Shown here piece after piece: positions 1-5,479 of a stretch of DNA of 8,118 nucleotides; the first letter of the stretch is position 1, and every line of letters begins with the position of its first letter. The notes under the pieces are model-generated. The model ran no database searches. It saw nothing but the letters and a program-made list of their open reading frames with translations, and was not told where the DNA came from. Location of the stretch: contig CAQTPN010000052.1 of NCBI GenBank assembly GCA_948888345.1, positions 1 to 8,118 on the forward strand, in the 5' to 3' direction. A program made the translations under genes and the position numbers. Origin of the DNA: an uncultured bacterium (lineage in GTDB: Bacteria; Cyanobacteriota; Vampirovibrionia; Gastranaerophilales; Gastranaerophilaceae).

Positions 1-556
1 TAACACAGCTTGAATCCATTATTTTATCAATAATTTTAAGCCTGTTTGATTTTAAGGTTGAACCGGTTGAAGTTATATCAACAACAACATCAGACAGCCC
101 CAAATTCGGGGTAATTTCAACAGCCCCTGATACTTCAATAATCTTTGCAGTTTTACCTTTAGATTTAAAATAATCTTTTGCAATATTTGGAAATGAGGTT
201 GCAACGTTTATATATTCGGGTAAATCCTCGGTTTTTTCGTATTTATCAGTGTCTTTCACCGCAACTACCATATCACAGTAGCCAAAATCAAAACGCTTAA
301 TTACATCAAGGTCAACTTTATCCTCAACAACAACATCAAGGCCCGTAAAGCCTATATCGGCGACTTTTGCATCTAAAAACCTCGGAATATCCTGAGTGCG
401 CACAAAAATTATCTGGCATTTGCCATCCTGCGCCATAATTTGCAAAGCCCTTTCATCTTTTGATTCAAAAGAAAGCCCTGCTGCATTTAAAAGCTCGTAA
501 ATTTTTGTTGAAAGCCTGCCCTTATTGGGTATTCCTATTTTTAAAATATTTTCCAT
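1..556 (-). CDS. hisG: ATP phosphoribosyltransferase, HisG (3' end cut by window edge)
   Basis: HisG catalyses the first, committed step of histidine biosynthesis: ATP plus PRPP gives phosphoribosyl-ATP, in the cytosol. I translated 185 codons from the ATG at 554-556 and the frame is open to the left edge. The N-terminus reads LKIGIPNKGRLSTKIYELL, the usual HisG opening. A conserved core IPRFLDAKVADIGFTGLDVV lies at about residues 57-76. The family signature runs from E141 (EVSGAVEITPNLGLSD) to the PRPP-binding loop DITSTGSTL at 160-168. The visible part is the catalytic region only, so I cannot tell whether this is the short form, which needs HisZ, or the long form with its own C-terminal regulatory domain. 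The gene lies downstream of the calpain-like gene on the same strand, 48 bp away. There is no Shine-Dalgarno sequence before the start. Identification is firm. Confidence 0.95.
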   Translation of the reverse strand, partial: MENILKIGIPNKGRLSTKIYELLNAAGLSFESKDERALQIMAQDGKCQIIFVRTQDIPRFLDAKVADIGFTGLDVVVEDKVDLDVIKRFDFGYCDMVVAVKDTDKYEKTEDLPEYINVATSFPNIAKDYFKSKGKTAKIIEVSGAVEITPNLGLSDVVVDITSTGSTLKSNRLKIIDKIMDSSCV

Positions 557-562
557 AAGTAA

Positions 563-590
563 AGAATATCACATCAAAAAGTGAAATCAA
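563..590 (-). promoter_or_regulatory. Candidate hisG promoter, possibly giving a leaderless mRNA
   Basis: Read on the minus strand, a -35-like TTGATT (590-585) is followed after 16 bp by TATTCT (568-563), preceded by TGA as in an extended -10 (TGn). Only 6 bp separate the -10 from the hisG ATG, so transcription would begin at or next to the start codon. The sequence just before the ATG (GATATTCTTTACTT) has no Shine-Dalgarno match, which fits a leaderless or near-leaderless transcript. The region overlaps the hairpin proposed as a terminator for the upstream gene. Both hexamers match only 4 of 6 consensus bases, so this is tentative. Confidence 0.3.
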
Positions 591-603
591 TCAAGGGATT
601 TCA
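576..603 (-). terminator. Weak terminator-like hairpin after the calpain-like gene
   Basis: On the minus strand, TGAAATC (603-597) pairs perfectly with GATTTCA (588-582) across an 8-base loop. A C and five T residues follow. The hairpin starts immediately after the stop codon of the calpain-like gene (605-607). The stem is only 7 bp with two G:C pairs, so it would be a weak intrinsic terminator at best. Chance occurrence in AT-rich DNA is possible. Confidence 0.3.
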
Positions 604-604
604 A

Positions 605-1975
605 TTAATTATTCGATAAATCACAAAGGAAATAATAATCAAAAGCGGAGGCCGCCGTGTCTTTCGTTAATATTATATCTTTACCGGAATCATGAGGGTC
701 TGTTATAACTACTTTATCCCCGTTTACTTCTTTTATTGCATAACCATGTTTACCATCTAAATTAATGGTTTTTCCATTTATATCGGATACTTCCCTTATT
801 CCTTCTTTTTTAATTTCAGCAGTAAATGCAATATTACTGTTGTTATTTGCCTCAAATTCTTCCATTGCAGTGCTTGCTTTTATACTTGTATAAAATTCTT
901 TAAATCCTTCATCATCAGTTTTTTCAATTCCATCATCAATTCTTGCATCGTTGTGATACATTTTAGAATCTTTGTCAGTAATTATTTCAAATGCCATGCT
1001 TGTAGTGCCGCCTGTAATTGAATCAGAGGCTTGATTATAACCTGCAGAAGACAAATGGACATTACCGTTCTCAATATCTTCAAAAGCCTTTTCCATAGCC
1101 AATTCAAATATAATCATATCATTATCACCGCTTGAATATTTGCCGGACAATCTTGCTGTTTCAAGCTCATCATCGGTTATAGTATAATCATTTGCACCCT
1201 TAAAATGCACAATTGTACAATCATCCTTATATTCAAGCGAATCTTTAATGATTTCTCTGCCTTCTTGCGTATAACTTAAAGAATTTACTGTGGATAAAAG
1301 CCAGCAATCACCCGTTGAAGGACTTTGTTTTGTATTTTCTATTTCACCGTTTTTTGTATCATTGTAGAATTTTTTTGAACCTTCAAGAACTATTGCATAA
1401 TATTCATCCCCGTTATCATCGCAAAATGTACCGCATACTTCACCAAAGTCCACATCTATGCTTTGTGCTCCTGTGGATTTGATTGTTATTACTATTTCAC
1501 CGTTTTTATTATAATATATGTCATCTGCAAACATGCCGTATTTTTGCATAACGATTTCAGGAATTTCTTTATCGCAATTATCGTCTTTTGCTATATTATT
1601 ATCAATTTCTTTTTCAGCATCATCGGCTTTGGAATTATCCGTATTTATATTATCTGCATCTTCTTCCATATCAGCTTCCGTATCAGCCTCAATACTCTCG
1701 CTTTCTTTAGAAGCTTCCTTTTTACCGAATAATCCCGCAAAGAAGTTTTTAATTGCATTACCTGCCTTTAAAAAGAAATCTCCAATTTTTGCAAAAAAGC
1801 CTTTTTCTTCTTCTTTTGCATCATCAGTTTCAGCAATATTTGTTTCGGTTGCTTCTTTGCCGCAAGAGGTAAATATGCTTTCATCATCAGCATCTTTAGA
1901 AGATGCAGCCCTTATATTTTCTGTATTATACAAATAATTTCCGGCGGTTTCATTAATCCCATCAACGCATGTCAT
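605..1975 (-). CDS. Calpain-like (C2 family) cysteine protease with acidic N-terminal half
   Basis: A 456-residue protein whose C-terminal half resembles the calpain catalytic domain. GDCWLLSTVNSLSY (222-235) contains the candidate nucleophile Cys224. GKHGYAIKEV (408-417) supplies the candidate His410. ITDPHDSG (424-431) sits where calpains have the Asn of NPWG, but here the residue is Asp426 and the Trp is replaced by His428. The oxyanion-hole Gln is probably Gln217, seven residues before the Cys rather than the usual six. Residues 59-86 form an amphipathic, Phe-rich stretch (FFAKIGDFFLKAG, then IKNFFAGLFGKK). A low-complexity acidic linker of about 50 residues (91-140) follows. I see no classical signal peptide. 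The ATG at 1973-1975 is preceded by AAAGAGAG about 10 bases upstream. The substrate is unknown. It could be a processing protease, an exported effector or an inactive relative. The fold assignment is good; activity is inferred. Confidence 0.8.
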   Translation of the reverse strand: MTCVDGINETAGNYLYNTENIRAASSKDADDESIFTSCGKEATETNIAETDDAKEEEKGFFAKIGDFFLKAGNAIKNFFAGLFGKKEASKESESIEADTEADMEEDADNINTDNSKADDAEKEIDNNIAKDDNCDKEIPEIVMQKYGMFADDIYYNKNGEIVITIKSTGAQSIDVDFGEVCGTFCDDNGDEYYAIVLEGSKKFYNDTKNGEIENTKQSPSTGDCWLLSTVNSLSYTQEGREIIKDSLEYKDDCTIVHFKGANDYTITDDELETARLSGKYSSGDNDMIIFELAMEKAFEDIENGNVHLSSAGYNQASDSITGGTTSMAFEIITDKDSKMYHNDARIDDGIEKTDDEGFKEFYTSIKASTAMEEFEANNNSNIAFTAEIKKEGIREVSDINGKTINLDGKHGYAIKEVNGDKVVITDPHDSGKDIILTKDTAASAFDYYFLCDLSNN

Positions 1976-2001
1976 TATATTTTTTCTCTCTTTAATATCG
2001 G

Positions 2002-2030
2002 TATATAAATATAAAAAATACAGACATCAA
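2002..2030 (-). promoter_or_regulatory. Candidate promoter of the calpain-like gene
   Basis: On the minus strand TTGATG (2030-2025) and TATATA (2007-2002) are separated by exactly 17 bp. The predicted start of transcription, near 1995, would place the AAAGAGAG ribosome-binding site (1993-1986) right at the 5' end of a leader of about 20 bases. The spacing to both the RBS and the ATG is sensible. In DNA this AT-rich, such matches arise often by chance. Confidence 0.4.
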
Positions 2031-2083
2031 ATAATTGATAAGAGATGATAAATTATGTAAAATTATTAATTAAAAAGCGATAA

Positions 2084-2941
2084 TTATCTTCTATCCGCCT
2101 TTGATTCTTGAATTTCAAGCAGATTTTCAACCACATTCATCTGGTTTTTTAATTTCAGAAATTCAATTCTTAAATCATCACCCTCAGATGATGTTTTTGC
2201 CATTTCTTTTTCCTTTTTGATATCGGCAGATATCTCACTTATCGCATTAACAACCACACCTACAATTACATTCATCACAATAAAAGATGAAACGAGAATA
2301 AATGATACAAAATATATCCAGGCATAAGGAAAATGTGAAATTACAGGTCGCGCTATACCCATAGACCAGCTTTCAAGAGTCATTACCTGAAAAAGAGTAT
2401 ACATTGATTTTCCAAGGGTGCCGAACCAATCAGGAAAATCAGCACTAAAGAGAGTTGTACCCATAATTGCAAAAATATAGAATATGATTAACAAAAGCCC
2501 TGATGCCCAGCCGACATTCGGAATTGAATCAATTATTGCCTGAACAATAACTCTTAATCTTTCAAGATGAGAAACAAGCCTCAAGGCTCTGAGTGCTCTT
2601 AAAATTCTAAATACACGGAATGATGAAAAAGTGCCGCCCGCAGGCACAAGAGAGATTAAAACAATTATAAAATCAAAGTTGTTCCAGCCGCTTTTGAAAA
2701 ATTTCCTGCCGTAAGCAAAAAGTTTTAATATGATTTCAACCGTAAAAATACCGATACAAATATTTGAAATTAAATTTAAACTGCTATTGAAGCGATTAGT
2801 TATTTCAGGATAAGTCATAACCCCGAGAAGAACGGCATTCAGAATAATTACCGCCAGAATAAAGTTTTGGAACAGTGAATTTTCAACAAATTTTTTAAAA
2901 CAGTTTTTTAATCTTTTTTTATTAAATTCATTTGAGAGCAT
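2084..2941 (-). CDS. Voltage-gated sodium channel, bacterial BacNav (NaChBac/NavAb) type
   Basis: A 285-residue inner-membrane channel subunit with six transmembrane segments; family members form homotetramers that conduct Na+ on depolarisation. Approximate segments: S1 24-42, S2 57-76 (with VEIILK), S3 87-100 (NNFDFIIV), S4 108-124, S5 143-164, pore loop 178-195, S6 205-233. S4 has five gating arginines every third residue: R109, R112, R115, R118 and R121. The selectivity filter is TLESWSMG (188-195), as I recall it from NavAb of Arcobacter; Glu190 is the key filter residue. S6 carries the conserved Asn224. The charged C-terminus (about 240-280, with LRIEFLKLKNQMNVVENLL) looks like the tetramerising coiled coil of the family. 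Length is typical. The ATG follows TAGGA nine bases upstream. The gene stands 152 bp from the divergent metallopeptidase gene. Identification is firm; its role in this organism is unknown (Na+ signalling, or pH and osmotic homeostasis). Confidence 0.95.
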   Translation of the reverse strand: MLSNEFNKKRLKNCFKKFVENSLFQNFILAVIILNAVLLGVMTYPEITNRFNSSLNLISNICIGIFTVEIILKLFAYGRKFFKSGWNNFDFIIVLISLVPAGGTFSSFRVFRILRALRALRLVSHLERLRVIVQAIIDSIPNVGWASGLLLIIFYIFAIMGTTLFSADFPDWFGTLGKSMYTLFQVMTLESWSMGIARPVISHFPYAWIYFVSFILVSSFIVMNVIVGVVVNAISEISADIKKEKEMAKTSSEGDDLRIEFLKLKNQMNVVENLLEIQESKADRR

Positions 2942-2976
2942 TGATAAAAATCCTAATAAAAATATTCCAGCATAGA

Positions 2977-3005
2977 ATATTACAAAAGAAAAAGACTAAA
3001 ATCAA
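2977..3005 (-). promoter_or_regulatory. Candidate promoter of the sodium channel gene
   Basis: On the minus strand TTGATT (3005-3000) is followed after 17 bp by TAATAT (2982-2977). The predicted transcript would begin near 2970 and include the TAGGA ribosome-binding site at 2955-2951. The rest of the 152-bp divergent spacer (2942-3093) is very AT-rich. I found no equally good promoter facing the metallopeptidase gene, only isolated -10-like words such as TATATT (3048-3053) and TATATA (3071-3076) without a good -35. Confidence 0.35.
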
Positions 3006-3093
3006 TATTAAAAAATCTTTACAATAAGCAGATGAAAAAGCAATTTTTATATTTAGGAAACTTCAAAAAATATATAAAAAGGTTAAAAATAAA

Positions 3094-4215
3094 ATGCAGA
3101 TAAATTTTCTAAACAACTTTAATGTACCAAAAATTAATAACATCAGGGCTTTTAATATACAAAAAGCCTTTGCAAATGCTGTTAATTTTACAGGATATGA
3201 TACCTTTGAAAAGAGCAATGCAGATGAAAACAGCGGCATTGAAGAAGTTCAAAGCACTAAAGGTGCCGAAAATATTTCTTCAAACAAATGGAGCGAAAGC
3301 AGACTTGAGGCCTTATATAATAAAACCTTTGAAGAAGTTACGGCTCAAAACCCTATCTGCGAAGAATTAAATATTCAAATGCCAAAATTTAAAATGGCGG
3401 ATTATAATCCGTCAGGAAATATGAAAGAATTCGCAGGATACAATTTCCCGTCAAATGAAATGATTATTACACAAGGAGCAAAAGGGGATTTATTTTTATG
3501 TATTGCAACAAAAAGAGATACAGGAGCCAAAGTTTCTCTCGGGATATGCGATAAAGAAATAATGAAGGAAAATGCTAAAATTTCAGATGATTACGGCTTT
3601 GATATGGAAGCTGTAAAACTTACGGATAAAGAAAAAGAAGCACATCTAAAAACCGCATTTGCCCATGAATTAAGACACAGTATTCAAATGCATCTTATAG
3701 CTTCAACAAAAGACTGCTCAAGACCGTTTAAAAAAACGATTGCAAGAATGGCGCAGGAGAAATGGGCAGAATACAATGAAATCAACAGGATGTTTGAAGA
3801 AATAAATAATGATGCTGAAAATCTCGGGCTTGAAAAAATGACCGTTGAACCGCCTGAAACTGAATATTCAGACAATTTTGTACCCAAAAAGATTATAAAT
3901 GATGATGTAAAATTAAAATTTTCTCTATCTCCCAAAGATACAAGATATCTTTCAACAAGAGAGCATCTTTTGAACGGATTTTTATTACAGATGTCCAAAA
4001 AGGATGACAGGGAAGCATATAAAGCATCTCCGCTTGAGATGGATGCTAATAATTATGCGTATCAATATTTCTGCACGCAAGTAAAGAAAGACCCCGAATA
4101 TGCAGAAATCAGGCCTGTTATTTCTGAAGAAATTCAAAATTTTTGTTTTGAGCGCGCAAAGAGCGGAATAAATTCAATGAATCAATTCGGCTTCCCTGAC
4201 TTGATAAGAAAATAA
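3094..4215 (+). CDS. Predicted zinc metallopeptidase with HELRH motif and N-terminal VNFTG segment
   Basis: A 373-residue protein that I do not recognise as a named family. FAHELRHSIQMH (189-200) contains HExxH, with candidate zinc ligands His191 and His195 and catalytic Glu192. Far downstream, SPLEMDANNYAYQY (312-325) resembles the glutamate helix (E..A...A) of gluzincin-like peptidases, making Glu315 a candidate third ligand. The gap of about 120 residues is long, and Glu222 or Glu226 are alternatives. EFAGYNFPSNEMIIT (112-126) looks like the edge strand that precedes the active-site helix in ImmA-type mini-gluzincins. The N-terminus has no signal peptide; it is Asn-rich and carries VNFTG at 30-34, then a polar linker to about 65. 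A purine-rich AAAAAGG lies 11 bases before the ATG. The gene is divergent from the channel and ends 4 bp from the convergent lysozyme gene. The metallopeptidase call is reasonable; substrate and location are unknown. Confidence 0.7.
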   Translation: MQINFLNNFNVPKINNIRAFNIQKAFANAVNFTGYDTFEKSNADENSGIEEVQSTKGAENISSNKWSESRLEALYNKTFEEVTAQNPICEELNIQMPKFKMADYNPSGNMKEFAGYNFPSNEMIITQGAKGDLFLCIATKRDTGAKVSLGICDKEIMKENAKISDDYGFDMEAVKLTDKEKEAHLKTAFAHELRHSIQMHLIASTKDCSRPFKKTIARMAQEKWAEYNEINRMFEEINNDAENLGLEKMTVEPPETEYSDNFVPKKIINDDVKLKFSLSPKDTRYLSTREHLLNGFLLQMSKKDDREAYKASPLEMDANNYAYQYFCTQVKKDPEYAEIRPVISEEIQNFCFERAKSGINSMNQFGFPDLIRK

Positions 4216-4219
4216 TCAT

Positions 4220-5308
4220 TTACGAATAAAGCCAGCTTGCCTCTGTTTCCCTTCTTGATACAAGCCCGGGAAGAACCTGCCCGCCGCCATGGACATATTC
4301 TTTCAACTTACTTGCAGCAGCATCAATATTTCCGCTTTTTAACATTCCTAAAATACCGGAACTTTGAAGAGCCCCGCTGCCACAATTGTAGGCAAAGCTT
4401 GTCAGTGCATCAAACTGCCCCTGCGACAATTTAACGCCGGCACTTTGAGCCATTGAAGATACATCGTTTTCAAATGATGCCAAATCCTGTCTTAAATATT
4501 GTTCTGCTTGAGCTTCAGATATTGATTGGCCGGCTGTAACACCGCTTGTGTGCCCGTATCCTATTGTCCAAACACCTGCAGGGCATCTGTATGCCTCTGT
4601 TCTAAGGCCTTCCCACCCTTTAAGCGCACTTATCATGTTGTCACTCGATTTTCCTGTAGATGCACCTTTTGGAGCGGTTGATGATGTATTGGAAACACCG
4701 GTTAAACCTGTGGAATTTGAAGAAGAGGTTTGTGATGCGGCAAGGCTTCTGTTTAGCTCAGCTTCTTTGGTATTTTGAACGCGCGAAGCAGCGTTATAAT
4801 CTCTGCTTGCAGTAGCATAATTGCTTGAAGCGTCCGCTTTCATCTTATTGTTAGCCTGAATTATTGTTAATGTTTCTTGAATTTGAGAACTCAAAGACAT
4901 AATTTCCCGCCTCATGCCGGTCATTTGGCTTTTAATTCTTTGTTTATCCTGAGGGGTTTCAGCCTCACTCAATTGCTTTTGAAGCTGTTCCAACTGTTTT
5001 TTAAGCTGTTCGGACTGCTGTTTATACATATTTTTAATTTCTTCATTGGCATCAATTATCATCTGAAGATTGTCCATTTCAGCTTCAAGAGCCATAAGCT
5101 CCTGTTCAAGCCCTAAGGCAGCCTCTGTAACTTCTTCAAGGCTCATATCCTCAAAATTTGCAGTCTGGTAGGTATTCTCATCCGTTTTATCAAGCGCACC
5201 GGTTTTATCGGATGAATCGGCTTCATTATTATTCTGCACCTTAATATCAAACTCATTTGGCGAATTTACATTGCTTACTGCTGTTATATTCGGGATATTT
5301 TGAGCCAT
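4220..5308 (-). CDS. Phage-type GH24 lysozyme with N-terminal coiled coil
   Basis: A 362-residue protein. Residues 226-362 form a complete GH24 (T4/P21-like) muramidase domain, which cleaves MurNAc-GlcNAc bonds in peptidoglycan. The catalytic block is WEGLRTEAYRCPAGVWTIG (232-250), then YGHT. Glu233 is the general acid. Cys242 occupies the place of the T4 catalytic Asp20, and Thr248 matches Thr26. QFDALTSFAYNCGSGAL (298-314) and the closing GLVSRRETEASWL (348-360) are also typical. Residues 58-158 are a Gln/Glu/Lys-rich coiled coil (e.g. EQLKKQLEQLQKQL). A Ser/Thr-rich linker runs from about 190 to 225. The first 57 residues are polar, with no signal peptide or SAR-type helix. Ordinary phage endolysins of this class are about 140-180 residues, so the N-terminal 220 residues are an addition. 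No holin or spanin gene adjoins it. Domesticated phage gene, exported effector or tail-lysozyme-like part are all possible. Confidence 0.9.
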   Translation of the reverse strand: MAQNIPNITAVSNVNSPNEFDIKVQNNNEADSSDKTGALDKTDENTYQTANFEDMSLEEVTEAALGLEQELMALEAEMDNLQMIIDANEEIKNMYKQQSEQLKKQLEQLQKQLSEAETPQDKQRIKSQMTGMRREIMSLSSQIQETLTIIQANNKMKADASSNYATASRDYNAASRVQNTKEAELNRSLAASQTSSSNSTGLTGVSNTSSTAPKGASTGKSSDNMISALKGWEGLRTEAYRCPAGVWTIGYGHTSGVTAGQSISEAQAEQYLRQDLASFENDVSSMAQSAGVKLSQGQFDALTSFAYNCGSGALQSSGILGMLKSGNIDAAASKLKEYVHGGGQVLPGLVSRRETEASWLYS

Positions 5309-5311
5309 AAT

Positions 5312-5323
5312 CTTTCCTTCCTT
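5312..5323 (-). promoter_or_regulatory. Strong tandem Shine-Dalgarno of the lysozyme gene
   Basis: On the minus strand AAGGAAGGAAAG lies just before the ATG at 5308-5306, leaving 7 bases after the AAGGAAGG part. It is the best ribosome-binding site in the window, fixes the start codon, and suggests efficient translation. Confidence 0.75.
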
Positions 5324-5333
5324 GATAAAATTT

Positions 5334-5363
5334 TATATATTTATATAACGGCATTATGTGAAA
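5334..5363 (-). promoter_or_regulatory. Candidate promoter of the lysozyme gene
   Basis: On the minus strand TTTCAC (5363-5358) and TATATA (5339-5334) are separated by 18 bp. The implied transcript start, near 5327, falls just before the strong Shine-Dalgarno sequence. Several overlapping TATA-like words occur here (also at 5347-5342), so the exact -10 is uncertain. Confidence 0.25.
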
Positions 5364-5388
5364 GTTTATTTAGATATTGAAACAAAAG

Positions 5389-5417
5389 TTTACAAAATAG
5401 GGGTTCACTTCTAAAAT
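5389..5417 (+). promoter_or_regulatory. Candidate ileS promoter (TTTACA, 17 bp, TAAAAT)
   Basis: TTTACA (5389-5394) and TAAAAT (5412-5417) each match the sigma70 consensus at 5 of 6 positions with an ideal 17-bp spacer. This is the best promoter match I found in the window. Transcription would start near 5424, leaving a leader of about 56 bases before the ileS ATG. It faces away from the lysozyme promoter in the 171-bp divergent spacer (5309-5479). Confidence 0.55.
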
Positions 5418-5432
5418 ATTAACTTTTGTCAT

Positions 5433-5455
5433 AAAATGTAAAATGTACACATTTT
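5433..5455 (+). repeat. Tandem AAAATGT repeat plus inverted copy in the ileS leader
   Basis: AAAATGT occurs twice in direct tandem (5433-5439 and 5440-5446). Two bases later comes its perfect inverse complement ACATTTT (5449-5455). The inverted pair has 7-bp arms with a 2-bp centre, too tight for a stable RNA hairpin but suitable for binding a dimeric protein. It lies between the predicted promoter and the ribosome-binding site of ileS. A regulator site is possible; chance in AT-rich DNA is also plausible. Confidence 0.35.
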
Positions 5456-5479
5456 TTAAGAGATAGGATTTTAAACGTT

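Noticed and set aside
1463..1937. Two overlapping plus-strand open frames opposite the calpain-like gene
   Set aside because: They are antisense to a well-supported gene. Their translations are low-complexity (Phe/Ile-rich or Ser/Ala-rich), as expected when acidic, AT-rich codons are read backwards.
2079..2088. GATAATTATC palindrome followed by GCTTTTT at the stop of the channel gene, as a terminator
   Set aside because: It is only 10 bp with no room for a loop, overlaps the stop codon and would form at most three or four A/T-rich pairs.
3122..3370. Open frame of 82 codons in another plus frame inside the metallopeptidase gene
   Set aside because: It lies wholly within the gene, has no ribosome-binding site and gives a Lys/Leu-rich product with no recognisable motif.
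3684..3998. Minus-strand open frame opposite the metallopeptidase gene
   Set aside because: Antisense shadow without promoter, ribosome-binding site or motif; the sense frame carries HELRH and similar family features.
4237..5116. Three plus-strand open frames opposite the lysozyme gene
   Set aside because: The minus-strand frame encodes an unmistakable GH24 domain and coiled coil; these frames are its complements with no family resemblance.
5309..5479. T-box riboswitch upstream of ileS
   Set aside because: The predicted leader is only about 56 bases and lacks the conserved T-box antiterminator sequence (TGGnACCGCG) and any specifier stem-loop.
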